A stretch of DNA of 64,000 bases from Streptomyces sp. NRRL F-525 (lineage in GTDB: Bacteria; Actinomycetota; Actinomycetes; Streptomycetales; Streptomycetaceae): the NCBI RefSeq assembly GCF_000716605.1, contig NZ_JNXE01000037.1, positions 39,958 through 103,957 of the forward strand. The letters are read 5' to 3'. Positions within the stretch are counted from its first letter, which is position 1. Each line of letters starts with the position of its first letter. Under the pieces are notes generated by a model that was not told the DNA's origin, ran no database searches, and saw only the letters and a list, made by a program, of their open reading frames with translations. Made by a program: the position numbers and the translations under genes. This document shows, piece by piece, positions 17,534-26,228 of this stretch.

Positions 17534-18172
17534 TCACACGTCCCCCGCGATCGTGTTCCGCTCGCTGGGCTGGACGTAGACGAGCCCGTCGCCCTCGAAG
17601 CGGATCTGGAAGGCCTCGCCGCCGCCCTCCCCGAAGAACGTGCGGAAGGTCACACCGGACTGGAAGGACTGCTGGAGATTCCCCTGGTGCGCGATGTACG
17701 CGCCGGGGTCGACGGTCAGCGGGTACTGCCGGCTGACCCGCAGCACCACGGCCGGACCGTCCGACATGATCGCCGCCTGGCCGTGCCCCTCGACGGTCGT
17801 CGTGAACAGCCCGTTCCCCTGCGAGGCGCCGCGCAGCCCGGTGAACGTGGTCCCCGTCCGCAGCCCGGCGTCGGTCACGAGCAGATTGCTCGACTCCACG
17901 TACAGCTTGTCCCCCTGGAGATTCACGAGGTTGATCTCGGAGGCCCGGTCCGCGAACCAGCACGTCCCCTGCCCCCTCACCTCCATCACCGTCATCTGCT
18001 CACCGGTGAGCCGCCGGGTCACCATCCCCCGGATGCCCTCACCGCCGCCGGTCATCTTCTTGAAGGCCATCTGTCCGTCGTACGCGACCATCGAGCCGTT
18101 CTTCGCCTTCACGGCGTCCCCGGTCATGTCGACGGCGAGCACCTTGCTGCCCTGGAGTCGAAACATCGCCAC
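17534..18172 (-). CDS. AIM24 family protein (first of three paralogues)
   Basis: 212-residue AIM24-family protein and first gene of the three-gene cluster. It starts MFRLQGSKVLAVDMTGDAV and ends with the ENLxQ/SERNT-type tail common to the trio (LVYVQPSERNTIAGDV). No signal peptide or membrane helix is visible. The gap upstream (18173-18254) contains no clear gene. Confidence 0.88.
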   Translation of the reverse strand: MAMFRLQGSKVLAVDMTGDAVKAKNGSMVAYDGQMAFKKMTGGGEGIRGMVTRRLTGEQMTVMEVRGQGTCWFADRASEINLVNLQGDKLYVESSNLLVTDAGLRTGTTFTGLRGASQGNGLFTTTVEGHGQAAIMSDGPAVVLRVSRQYPLTVDPGAYIAHQGNLQQSFQSGVTFRTFFGEGGGEAFQIRFEGDGLVYVQPSERNTIAGDV

Positions 18173-18254
18173 GCAGCGAAGGTAACCGCAGGGGCGCGGT
18201 CGAGGACAGGGCCCGTGGGTGGAGAACGACCCTGACCTGCCCCCTAAGGGCGGC

Positions 18255-18578
18255 CTACGCCGTGTCTCGGGGTGGGGTCAGCCGGATGACCGCGGTCCCC
18301 GCGCGCAGGTCGACGGTCGACCAGGGCGGGTCCCCGTCCTCCTCGTCGTCCCGCATGACCAGCGCGCTCTGCCGTTCCTTCAGCTCGGTCTGCTTGCCCG
18401 GCGACAGGCTCGCGTGCAGCTGCTCGAAGCCGGTCGCGGATATCTGCCCCTGCCGCCCGGAGTTCCGCCAGGGGAGCATTCCGGCGCGGCCGGCCTTCAG
18501 GAGCAGCTGGTCGAGGAACGCGAGCGCGGTCAGCAGCACCACCAGCCCGGGCAAGGTCATGAAGAAGACGAACTGCAC
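18255..18578 (-). CDS. Small membrane protein, unknown function
   Basis: 107 residues from the GTG at 18578 (GGGAG 5 nt upstream; another GTG at 18584 is too close to it). There is one N-terminal membrane helix (about residues 2-26, FVFFMTLPGLVVLLTALAFLDQLLL), then a charged cytosolic domain ending in a hydrophobic strand. It resembles small conserved Streptomyces proteins annotated as DUF6191, but I cannot confirm that assignment. Divergent from the DUF3817 gene. Confidence 0.65.
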   Translation of the reverse strand: MQFVFFMTLPGLVVLLTALAFLDQLLLKAGRAGMLPWRNSGRQGQISATGFEQLHASLSPGKQTELKERQSALVMRDDEEDGDPPWSTVDLRAGTAVIRLTPPRDTA

Positions 18579-18643
18579 GAGCACTCCCGAGACGTCGGCT
18601 GCGGACCCCCAGTCTCGGCTCGCTCAGCCGTTTGCCACAATGG

Positions 18644-18670
18644 GTGAACGTTTGTGCTCGCGTTCACAAA
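18644..18670. promoter_or_regulatory. Inverted repeat in divergent intergenic region
   Basis: GTGAACG (18644-18650) and CGTTCAC (18661-18667) form a perfect 7-bp dyad, overlapped by TTTGTG (18651-18656) / CACAAA (18665-18670). It sits between two divergent small membrane-protein genes and could be an operator. Confidence 0.4.
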
Positions 18671-18701
18671 CCGTCGACGTACCTCCCACCGAAGGTGACC
18701 C

Positions 18702-19052
18702 GTGGACATCAAGACCGCCTCTGCCATCCGCCGCCTCCGCCTGATCTCCGTGCCGGAGGGCATCTCCTGGCTCGTGCTCGCGACCTGCACGGTCATCAAG
18801 TACACGGTTGACTCCGGCGTCGACGTCGCCCGCTGGCTCGGGCCGATTCACGGCGTTCTGTTCATCCTGTACGTGCTTTTCTGGCTGGACGCCTGGAACC
18901 GCACCAAGTGGGACCGGAAGACCGCTGCCTGGTACTTCGCGTACTCGATCATTCCTGGCGGTGGCTTCGTCGCCGAACGTCGCCTGCACCGCGCGAGCCA
19001 GGACGCGATCATCGCGGCGCGCGCCCGCCAGGAAGGGATCGTGAACGCATGA
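18702..19052 (+). CDS. DUF3817 membrane protein
   Basis: 116-residue small integral membrane protein with about three helices. The conserved pattern [29 protein letters not shown] and the [16 protein letters not shown] end identify DUF3817. Biochemical role unknown. GTG at 18702 follows an AAGGTGA ribosome-binding site. The stop overlaps the start of the next gene (ATGA), indicating an operon with the MTH1187-type protein. A second DUF3817 protein is encoded at 26795-27133. Confidence 0.85.
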   Translation: MDIKTASAIRRLRLISVPEGISWLVLATCTVIKYTVDSGVDVARWLGPIHGVLFILYVLFWLDAWNRTKWDRKTAAWYFAYSIIPGGGFVAERRLHRASQDAIIAARARQEGIVNA

Positions 19053-19342
19053 TCGTCGCCTTCTCCGTGACGCCCCTCGGCGTCGGCGAGGACGTCGGGG
19101 AGTACGTAGCCGACGCCGTTCGCGTGGTCCGCGAGTCCGGCCTGCCCAACCGCACCGACGCGATGTTCACGTCCATCGAGGGCGAGTGGGACGAGGTGAT
19201 GGACGTGGTCAAGCGCGCCGTCGCCGCCGTCGAGGCCCGCGCCCCGCGCGTCTCCCTCGTCCTCAAGGCAGACATCCGCCCCACCGTGACGGACGGTCTC
19301 ACGTCCAAGGTGGAGACGATCGAACGGCATCTGGCGGAGTAG
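19049..19342 (+). CDS. MTH1187/YkoF-type (DUF77) thiamine-binding protein
   Basis: 97-residue ferredoxin-like protein of the DUF77/MTH1187 family, members of which bind thiamine or precursors and form tetramers. It begins [20 protein letters not shown] and has the conserved [19 protein letters not shown] block and the terminal helix [12 protein letters not shown] at 19049 overlaps the DUF3817 stop. Ligand identity is inferred from the family only. Confidence 0.85.
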   Translation: MIVAFSVTPLGVGEDVGEYVADAVRVVRESGLPNRTDAMFTSIEGEWDEVMDVVKRAVAAVEARAPRVSLVLKADIRPTVTDGLTSKVETIERHLAE

Positions 19343-19386
19343 TGGGGGCGTTGCCCGGGGCGGGGAAGTCGGAGGAGCCAGGGCAG

Positions 19387-20046
19387 TCAGGGAAGCCAGG
19401 GCTCGAGGCCCCGCCCCACCGCCTCCAGCACCTCACCCGGCGTCAGCTCATCCGCTCGTTCCACCACAACGAGCCCCCACCCATGCCCCCGCACCGAGCC
19501 AAGCGTCACCGCGTGCTCGCGCCGTAGGTAGGTCACGGCCGACGCGAGGTCCGACACCGGCGGGGTCACCTCGTACGCGGTGAGTTTGCCGACGTACCGG
19601 TCGAGCCACTCCGGTCCCTCCCGTTCCCCGGCGCGGGACAGCGCGACCCCGGCGTCCCCGTCGAGGAGGACCACCACCGGGCGGACCGGGGCCGGCACAC
19701 GCGTGAGGTCGGCCATGAACGTGGCGATCGTCTCCTCGCCGTGCCCCATCGCCAGCAACGTCGGTACGAACGGCACCAGCGCGTCCGCGACCACCACGTC
19801 GTCGCCGTGAGCCGGCACGGACGCGACGAACCGCTCCGTCGCCGCGACCAGCGTCTCCAGACCGACCGCTCCCGTCGCCCCGAACTCCTCGGCCACCGCC
19901 CCGAATTGAGGCCGGGTCAGAATCTCCTCCTCGCGGAAGTGGTCCACCCGCAGCCCCGCCCCGACGAGCGACCGGGACAGCCCGGCGCACAGCGTCGACT
20001 TGCCGATCCCGGGAGCCGCTCCCCACACCGACACCAGAACCGTCAC
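19387..20046 (-). CDS. P-loop nucleotide-binding protein, possible kinase
   Basis: About 219 residues from the GTG at 20046, preceded by GGGGAG. The N-terminus VTVLVSVWGAAPGIGKSTLCAGLSRSL is a Walker A (GAAPGIGKST), as in small-molecule kinases or dethiobiotin-synthase-like NTPases. The ADALVPFVPTLLAMGHGEE and PVVVLLDGDAG regions could be Walker-B/lid elements. It lies 31 bp downstream of the aminoglycoside-phosphotransferase-like gene, so the pair may modify a common small molecule. No specific substrate is recognisable. Confidence 0.75.
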   Translation of the reverse strand: MTVLVSVWGAAPGIGKSTLCAGLSRSLVGAGLRVDHFREEEILTRPQFGAVAEEFGATGAVGLETLVAATERFVASVPAHGDDVVVADALVPFVPTLLAMGHGEETIATFMADLTRVPAPVRPVVVLLDGDAGVALSRAGEREGPEWLDRYVGKLTAYEVTPPVSDLASAVTYLRREHAVTLGSVRGHGWGLVVVERADELTPGEVLEAVGRGLEPWLP

Positions 20047-20077
20047 CCCCAACTCCCCACCACAGCCCCGCAGTCGC

Positions 20078-21076
20078 TCACCCCACCCGCCCCACCGCCG
20101 CACTCAACCGCGACACCACCCCCAACTCCGGCACCCACCCCATCGCGGCGACAGCCTGCCCGCTCCCGAACTCCCGCTGCGCCGCCGTCACCGCGGGGTC
20201 GATCGCGCACTCGGCCTGTACCCGCACATAGTTCAGCGCGGTGGCGAAGAGCATCGAGAACGACTGCGGACCCTGTACGACGGCGCGTCCCCCGGCACTG
20301 TGATACGCCCGCGCCACCCGCACGCCCACCTCCACATCCCCCTCGTTGCCGCCCGACCACATGAACAGGGCGCGGGCCAACTCCCGTTCCGCGGAAGCGG
20401 ATCCGGCGTTGTCCCAGTCCAGGAGGACGGGACCGTCCCGGCCGATCAGGACGTTCTGGGGCTGCAGGTCGAGGTGGGACGTCACCAGGTCGGCGGGGTC
20501 GGACGGGGTCACCCAGGGCGCCAACTCCCTTGCGGAGGTGGCGATGAAGCGGCCCAGCTCGTCCGCCCACGGGAGACCCGCGCGCCGCACCTTCCCGTGC
20601 AGCTCCTTCCACTCCGCCTCCTCCGGGCACCGTTCGTACCAGGAACCCGGCAGCTCCCTCTCGCCCTCGCCCGCCCGGTGCAGCAGCGCCATGGTCCGCC
20701 CGAACCAGTCCAGGACGTCCGGGTCGGACACGTCCGCGGGGGTGCCGTCGATCCAGTCGTACAGCTTGATGTCAGAGCCACCGGAGGGGCCGCCGGAAGA
20801 GCCGTCGGCGTCGAGGTGTGAGACGTACGCCCCCTCCCGGTTCCGCATCAGCCGCGGCGACGCGATCCCCAGCCCCTCCGACGCCTCCCGTAACGCGGCC
20901 TCCCGGCGGACCTGGTCCTCGTCGCAGCCGAAGAGGAGTTCCTTGACGGCCCAGGAGGAACCGTTGCCCGACAGCTTCCAGATCTGTCCCAGCGCGCCCC
21001 GCGTGACGGGCGCCAACGTCCACGGTCCGGCGCCGAGCGCGTAGGTCTCGGCGATGAGATCGACGGTGTCGTGCAT
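20078..21076 (-). CDS. Phosphotransferase of the APH family
   Basis: 332-residue kinase-fold protein from the ATG at 21076 (MHDTVDLIAETYALG), which has GGGAGG 8 nt upstream; an ATG at 21109 is an alternative. Kinase motifs: the nucleotide-anchoring Lys in SSWAVKELLFG, the catalytic HLDLQPQN (H-x-D-x4-N) and the metal-binding LLDWDNAGSA. The family includes aminoglycoside, homoserine and choline-type kinases. The chromosomal context and pairing with a P-loop gene do not point to resistance. Divergent from the cslA-like gene. Confidence 0.82.
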   Translation of the reverse strand: MHDTVDLIAETYALGAGPWTLAPVTRGALGQIWKLSGNGSSWAVKELLFGCDEDQVRREAALREASEGLGIASPRLMRNREGAYVSHLDADGSSGGPSGGSDIKLYDWIDGTPADVSDPDVLDWFGRTMALLHRAGEGERELPGSWYERCPEEAEWKELHGKVRRAGLPWADELGRFIATSARELAPWVTPSDPADLVTSHLDLQPQNVLIGRDGPVLLDWDNAGSASAERELARALFMWSGGNEGDVEVGVRVARAYHSAGGRAVVQGPQSFSMLFATALNYVRVQAECAIDPAVTAAQREFGSGQAVAAMGWVPELGVVSRLSAAVGRVG

Positions 21077-21305
21077 ACGGATGCCTCCCGGGGCGCTGCT
21101 GCGGATCATGACGGGCGCATTCTTCCCGAGCCGCTCCCCGGCCGGGGTTCCGCCGCCGGAGTCAACTCCCCACCCACCTGGACGCACCCAGTTCGACACG
21201 CCCCTATATGTCCACTTGTGTGTGGGTATCGGCCCGGTCGATCTTGGGAACCCAGCGGTTCCTCGGACCCGGGCGTCGATCACTCCTCAATCATTGGAGG
21301 GCGCT

Positions 21306-23090
21306 GTGCGGCCGGAGGGCTACGACTACGACACCTACAGCCGACTGGCCGGGCCGCTCACCGAGCCGTCCGGTGGGTCGTACCAGGTGCAGTACACCTC
21401 GCTCCTCTCGCGCGAGCCCCACCGAATACGCGCTGTCCTCCTGATGAGCCTCGCCCCGGTGCTCACCGCCGCCCTGCTCGTCTATCTCGTCTGGCCCTCC
21501 CACTGGGTCGAGCGCGAGGGCGGTCAGGAGTGGATGGTCGGGCTCGACGTCACGATGCTGATAGCCATCGGCCTCATCGAGCTGTTCATGGTCGTCAACG
21601 TCGCCTCCGTCGCCCACGCCACGCTGGTCGCCCGCGACCCGATCCCCGTCGTCCCCGCCCCCGGCACCCGCGTCGCCTTCCTCACGACGTACGTCCCGGG
21701 CAAGGAACCCCTCTCCATGGTCCGCGCCACCCTCGAAGGCGCGGTCAGGGTCACGCACACCGGGCCGGTCGACGTCTGGCTCCTCGACGAGGGTGACGAC
21801 GAGCAAGCCAAGGCCCTGTGCGCCGAGTTGGGCGTACGGCACTTCACGCGGCACGGAGTTCCCGAGTGGAACCGCCCCAAGGGTGTCCACAAGGCCCGTA
21901 CGAAGCACGGGAATTACAACGCCTGGATCGCCATGCACGGCGGCGACTACGAGTTCTTCGCCTCCGTCGACACCGACCACGTGCCGCTCCCCAACTTCCT
22001 TGAGCGGATGATGGGTTACTTCCGCGACCCGGACGTCGCCTTCGTCGTAGGACCGCAGGTGTACGGGAACTACCACAACCCCGTCACCAAGGCCGCCGAG
22101 TCGCAGCAGTTCCTCTTCCACGCGCTGATCCAGCGCGCCGGAAACCGCTACCGGGCCCCCATGTTCGTCGGCACCAACAACGTCGTACGGATGGCCGCCG
22201 TCAAGCAGATCGGCGGGCTGTACGACTCCATCACCGAGGACATGGCCACCGGCTTCGAGCTGCATCGGCACCGCAATCCCCTGACGCGTACGCACTGGCG
22301 GTCCGTCTACACGCCCGACGTGCTCGCGGTGGGGGAGGGGCCGGCCTCCTGGACCGACTTCTTCACGCAGCAGATGCGGTGGTCGCGCGGGACGTACGAG
22401 ACGCTGATCAAGCAGTACTGGAAGGCGCCGTTCACGATGCCTCCGGGGCGGCTGTTCTCGTACACGATGATGCTCGTCTACTACCCGATGACGGCCGTCA
22501 ACTGGCTGCTGGGCATCATGAGTTGCTTCCTGTTCCTGTGGTTCGGGGCGTCCGGTACGCAGGTCGCCGCGTCCGTGTGGCTGATGCTCTACAGCGACGC
22601 TGCCGCGCTTCAGATCGGGCTGTATCTGTGGAACCGGCGGCACAACGTCTCCCCGCACGAGCCGGAGGGGTCGGGCGGTCTGGCGGGCATGGCGATGTCC
22701 GCGCTCTCCGCGCCCATCTATCTGAAGTCCTTCGGTGAGGCGCTGATCCGTCGGCCGAGCCGGTTCGTCGTCACCCCCAAGGGCGGCGACGCCAGTCCGG
22801 ACCGGGTGATGACCTTCCGGATCCACCTCTTCTGGGCGATCCTCCTGGCGACCTCGCTGGCCGCCTCGGTCGTCCTCGACCACACCCACGCGGCCATGCG
22901 CACCTGGGCCGTCCTCGCGATGGTCATCTCCCTTGCCCCGCTGGGGGTCTGGGTCGGCTCGCTGCTCAAGGAGCGCCGGGAGCGGCGGTCGTTGCTCGGC
23001 GGCACGCGCACCCTCGACACCGCCGAGCCCGCGCTCGCCACCACCGGGGCCGGTCCGTCCGTCTCCAGCACCACGACAGGGGGCAACTAG
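21306..23090 (+). CDS. CslA-like family 2 glycosyltransferase (cellulose synthase-like)
   Basis: 594-residue membrane-embedded processive GT2. GTG at 21306 lies 4-5 nt after GGAGGG. Two helices at about residues 44-63 and 79-101 are followed by the catalytic domain with all four family signatures: LLDEGDDE (Asp161), SVDTDH (Asp222/Asp224), ITEDMATG and QQMRWSRGT (Q-x-x-RW). Several C-terminal helices follow. In S. coelicolor/S. lividans CslA makes a beta-glucan at hyphal tips with the oxidase GlxA and interacts with DivIVA. The gene stops 3 nt before a glxA-like gene. No BcsB-like subunit or PilZ domain is visible. Confidence 0.92.
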   Translation: MRPEGYDYDTYSRLAGPLTEPSGGSYQVQYTSLLSREPHRIRAVLLMSLAPVLTAALLVYLVWPSHWVEREGGQEWMVGLDVTMLIAIGLIELFMVVNVASVAHATLVARDPIPVVPAPGTRVAFLTTYVPGKEPLSMVRATLEGAVRVTHTGPVDVWLLDEGDDEQAKALCAELGVRHFTRHGVPEWNRPKGVHKARTKHGNYNAWIAMHGGDYEFFASVDTDHVPLPNFLERMMGYFRDPDVAFVVGPQVYGNYHNPVTKAAESQQFLFHALIQRAGNRYRAPMFVGTNNVVRMAAVKQIGGLYDSITEDMATGFELHRHRNPLTRTHWRSVYTPDVLAVGEGPASWTDFFTQQMRWSRGTYETLIKQYWKAPFTMPPGRLFSYTMMLVYYPMTAVNWLLGIMSCFLFLWFGASGTQVAASVWLMLYSDAAALQIGLYLWNRRHNVSPHEPEGSGGLAGMAMSALSAPIYLKSFGEALIRRPSRFVVTPKGGDASPDRVMTFRIHLFWAILLATSLAASVVLDHTHAAMRTWAVLAMVISLAPLGVWVGSLLKERRERRSLLGGTRTLDTAEPALATTGAGPSVSSTTTGGN

Positions 23091-23093
23091 ACC

Positions 23094-25049
23094 ATGGCCT
23101 TCCAGCCGTCCCAGAAAACCAGGAAGACCGTCCTCGGTATCGGCGGCATCGCCGTCCTGGCCGGTCTCAACGCCCCGGCCGCCCTGGACTTCGCCGGTGA
23201 GCAGTACCACGAGTACAAGATCACGCGGCCCGACTACATGGCCAAGTACGGCTCCTGGGACCAGATCGACATCCCGAAGGAGTACCGCACCAACGCCATC
23301 CACGCCTCGCTGCTGCACACCGGCAAGGTGCTGATCGTGGCCGGGTCGGGGAACGAGCAGAAGAAGTTCAACGCGGGTTCGTTCGACACCGTGCTGTGGG
23401 ATCCGAAGGCCAACACCTTCAAGAAGATCCCGACCCCGGTCGACTTCTTCTGCGGCGGACACAGCCAACTCCCCAGCGGCAACCTGCTGGTGGCCGGTGG
23501 TACAGCTCGCTACGAACTGCTCGACGGCGAGGTCAAGCGGGCCGGCGGCGGTATGCGCGTCAAGAACGAGAGCCCGAACAAGGCGATGTTCCTGAAGAAG
23601 GGCACCGTCTTCCGCTCCCCGGCCGGCGTCGACTACGTCAGCAAGTTCGACGTGACCGTCCCCAAGGCCAAGCGCGAGTTCAAGGTGACGTACAACGCCC
23701 GCGGTGTGATGCAGCCCTGGCAGACCAAGGTCACCGCGAGCGAGGTCCGCGTCTTCGTCGAGGCCGCCGAGGCGGGCCCGATGTCGGTCACCGAGAACCA
23801 GGCCCAGTACGACATCGTCGGCCTCAAGGGCAAGGACGCGAACAACACGTACGGCCTCTCCGAGAAGATCACCCTGGAGAAGCAGGACTACCAAGGCATC
23901 CGCGCCGCCTACGAGTTCGACCCGAGGGCCGAGCGGTACATCCCCGTCGACCCGATGGAGAAGGCCCGTTGGTACCCGACCCTCGTCGGCCTCGACGACG
24001 GCCGCGTCCTCGCCGTCTCCGGCCTCGACGACGTCGGCGTGATCGACCAGGGCGACAACGAGATCTACGACCCGAAGACCAAGAAGTGGACCCCGGGCCC
24101 CAAGCGGTACTTCCCGACCTACCCGGCCCTCTTCCTCACCAAGGGCGGCAAGCTCTTCTACCCGGCCTCGAACGCCGGCTACGGACCCGCCAACAAGGGC
24201 CGTGAGCCCGGCATTTGGGACCTGAAGACCAACAAGTTCACCAAGGTCGCGGGCCTCAACGACCCCGACGAGACCGAGACCTCGTCCTCCCTCCTCCTGC
24301 CGCCCGCGCAGGACCAGAAGGTGATGATCCTCGGCGGCGGAGGCGTCGGCGAGTCCAAGAAGTCGACCCCGCGCACCGCGGTCGTCGACCTCAAGCAGGA
24401 CAGCCCGGTCTTCAAGGACGGCCCCAACCTCCCCCAGGGCACCCGGTACTTGAACAGCGTGATCATGCCGGACGACTCGGTCTTCACCACCAACGGCTCC
24501 TCGGACTACCGCGGCCGCAGCGCCAGCAACATCTTCAAGGCGCAGTTCTACGACCCGAAGGGCAACGCCTTCCGTGAGGCCGCCGCCCCGATGGTCGGCC
24601 GCAACTACCATTCCGAGGCACTGCTGTTGCCCGACGGCCGGGTCGTCACGTTCGGCTCCGACCCGCTCTTCGACGACCAGGCCAACACCAAACTGGGCCA
24701 CTTCGAGCAGCGCATGGAGATCTTCACCCCGCCCGCGCTGCACAAGAACGGCACCAACAGGCCGGTCCTGCAGGACGGTCCGGAGACCCTGGACCGGCAC
24801 CACCGCGCGACCTTCCGCACCGACCACCCCGAACGGGTCGTCAAGGCCCGTCTGATGCGGCCGAGTTCGGTCACGCACACGACGGACGTCGAGCAGCGCT
24901 CCATCGAACTCGGCCTCGTCAAGGACGGCAAGTCGGTGACGGTGGACGTCCCGAACGACCGGGCCCTGGTGCCGCCCGGCTGGTACATGCTCTTCGTGAC
25001 GGACGCGCAGGGCACGCCGTCGGAGGCCAAGTGGATCCAGGTCCAGTGA
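23094..25049 (+). CDS. GlxA-like galactose oxidase family copper radical oxidase
   Basis: 651-residue membrane-anchored copper radical oxidase. One N-terminal anchor (about residues 13-31), then the seven-bladed propeller and a DUF1929 C-terminal domain. By alignment to galactose oxidase the active site is intact: Cys120 (FFCGGH) and Tyr294 (ARWYPT) would form the Tyr-Cys cofactor, with Tyr505-His506 (RNYHSEALLLPDGRV) and His595 (SVTHTTDVEQR) as copper ligands. It resembles S. lividans GlxA (SCO2837 in S. coelicolor), which is needed for CslA-dependent tip glycan deposition. Translationally coupled to the cslA-like gene. Confidence 0.93.
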   Translation: MAFQPSQKTRKTVLGIGGIAVLAGLNAPAALDFAGEQYHEYKITRPDYMAKYGSWDQIDIPKEYRTNAIHASLLHTGKVLIVAGSGNEQKKFNAGSFDTVLWDPKANTFKKIPTPVDFFCGGHSQLPSGNLLVAGGTARYELLDGEVKRAGGGMRVKNESPNKAMFLKKGTVFRSPAGVDYVSKFDVTVPKAKREFKVTYNARGVMQPWQTKVTASEVRVFVEAAEAGPMSVTENQAQYDIVGLKGKDANNTYGLSEKITLEKQDYQGIRAAYEFDPRAERYIPVDPMEKARWYPTLVGLDDGRVLAVSGLDDVGVIDQGDNEIYDPKTKKWTPGPKRYFPTYPALFLTKGGKLFYPASNAGYGPANKGREPGIWDLKTNKFTKVAGLNDPDETETSSSLLLPPAQDQKVMILGGGGVGESKKSTPRTAVVDLKQDSPVFKDGPNLPQGTRYLNSVIMPDDSVFTTNGSSDYRGRSASNIFKAQFYDPKGNAFREAAAPMVGRNYHSEALLLPDGRVVTFGSDPLFDDQANTKLGHFEQRMEIFTPPALHKNGTNRPVLQDGPETLDRHHRATFRTDHPERVVKARLMRPSSVTHTTDVEQRSIELGLVKDGKSVTVDVPNDRALVPPGWYMLFVTDAQGTPSEAKWIQVQ

Positions 25050-25061
25050 CCAACCGGGTTG

Positions 25062-26054
25062 CTACGCCTTGGAGTTGCGCGCCAGCTCCAAGGCGTACTC
25101 CGGCCACCACTGACCGGCGTCCGGGCCGCCCTCGCAGGTGCCGTCCGAGGCGCCGGGCCGCTTGATCCACAGATAGGCGTCCAGGGCCTGCTCGCCGGTG
25201 TCGGTCGTCGGCCGGGTGCCGAGGCCCCGGCCGGGCGGGTTGCACCAGGCGCCGTCCAGCGGGCCGTTGCCGTTGCGGCTGGTGTCGACGACGAAGTGCT
25301 TGCCGCCGAGGTCGCGCGACAGTTGGACGCCGTACTTCTTCGTCACCGCGTCCGTCTGGAAGTTGGACACGTTGAGCGAGAACCCGTCGGCCTCCTCGAC
25401 CCCGGCCCGCTTCAACGGCTCCACGAGCTTCGAGGAGTCCTGGATCCAGGACGGGTTGCCCGCGTCGAGATACACCCGCGTCCCCGACTGCTGCTTCAGC
25501 CGGACGACCGCCTCGCTCAGCAACTGCTCCCGCTCGCCCTGGTATTCGCCGGGCGTGCAGCCGTCCACCATGTGCGCGACGGCGTCGGGTTCGAGCACGA
25601 CGAGTGCCTTCGCGTCACCCAGCGCGTCGGCGAACTTCCCGATCCACGCCCGGTAGGCGTCGGCGTCCCCCGCTCCGCCGGCCGAGTGCTGACCGCAATC
25701 GCGGTGCGGGATGTCGTACGCCACGAAGAGCGCCGTCCGCCCCTCCTGGCGCGCGGCCGCGGTCGCCGCCGTGATCACCGGGCCGGGGTCGATCTCACCG
25801 GCCGGCCACAGCGCGGTCGGCTGGTCGGCGATCCGCTTGAGCAGGGCGGCGTCCTGCTTGCGCCCCTCCCGCTCCCACATCTGGATCTGCTCGGCCGCCG
25901 GGCTCGCCGGGTCGACCCAGAAGGTCGTGTCGCCCATCGGCCCCTTGGACCGGGCACCGGCGACGGAGGCCTCGTCGACGTCGGACGCGGACGAACAGCC
26001 CACCGCGAGCCCGAGGACCGTGAGTGCCGCGAACGTGCGGATCAGCCGGGACAT
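25062..26054 (-). CDS. Glycoside hydrolase family 6 lipoprotein (CslZ-like)
   Basis: 330-residue secreted beta-1,4-glucanase. The N-terminus MSRLIRTFAALTVLGLAVGC has a lipobox with acylated Cys20. GH6 hallmarks: YDIPHRDCGQHSAGG, LVVLEPDAVAHMVDGC with the catalytic Asp, VYLDAGNPSWI, FSLNVSNF and WIKRPGASDGTC. No cellulose-binding module. It converges on the glxA-like gene with only 12 bp between stops, completing a synthase-oxidase-hydrolase set comparable to cslA-glxA-cslZ. A role in trimming or releasing the glycan is inferred. Confidence 0.93.
   Translation of the reverse strand: MSRLIRTFAALTVLGLAVGCSSASDVDEASVAGARSKGPMGDTTFWVDPASPAAEQIQMWEREGRKQDAALLKRIADQPTALWPAGEIDPGPVITAATAAARQEGRTALFVAYDIPHRDCGQHSAGGAGDADAYRAWIGKFADALGDAKALVVLEPDAVAHMVDGCTPGEYQGEREQLLSEAVVRLKQQSGTRVYLDAGNPSWIQDSSKLVEPLKRAGVEEADGFSLNVSNFQTDAVTKKYGVQLSRDLGGKHFVVDTSRNGNGPLDGAWCNPPGRGLGTRPTTDTGEQALDAYLWIKRPGASDGTCEGGPDAGQWWPEYALELARNSKA
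25063..25097. terminator. Hairpin overlapping the end of the GH6 gene
   Basis: Perfect 12-bp stem TACGCCTTGGAG / CTCCAAGGCGTA with an 11-nt loop. It lies inside the last codons of the convergent GH6 gene and 14 nt past the glxA-like stop, so it can terminate the + strand transcript. Confidence 0.65.
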
Positions 26055-26228
26055 GCTGCTCCCTTGCGCGAGGAGATATTCAGTGACAATCAGTCAGTAA
26101 GCCTGGCAATCCTGACACAGGGCGGTTGGTCCGCCCGGGCGCGACACCGGGTGCGTCGGCGCGGCCCCCGGGACCGATGGGCGAGACGGGGCTGACCACG
26201 ATGTGACCGGCCGGTAAGGTCTGGTGCC

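Noticed and set aside
20078..21076. APH-family gene as an antibiotic resistance determinant
   Set aside because: Kinase motifs alone do not indicate aminoglycoside specificity, and the gene sits in core-like chromosomal context with a P-loop partner.
21291..24878. Minus-strand open frame of ~1195 codons opposite the cslA-like and glxA-like genes
   Set aside because: It mirrors two well-supported genes. Its Val/Gly/Arg/His-rich composition is what antisense of GC-biased Streptomyces coding sequence gives; no domain, no proper start site.
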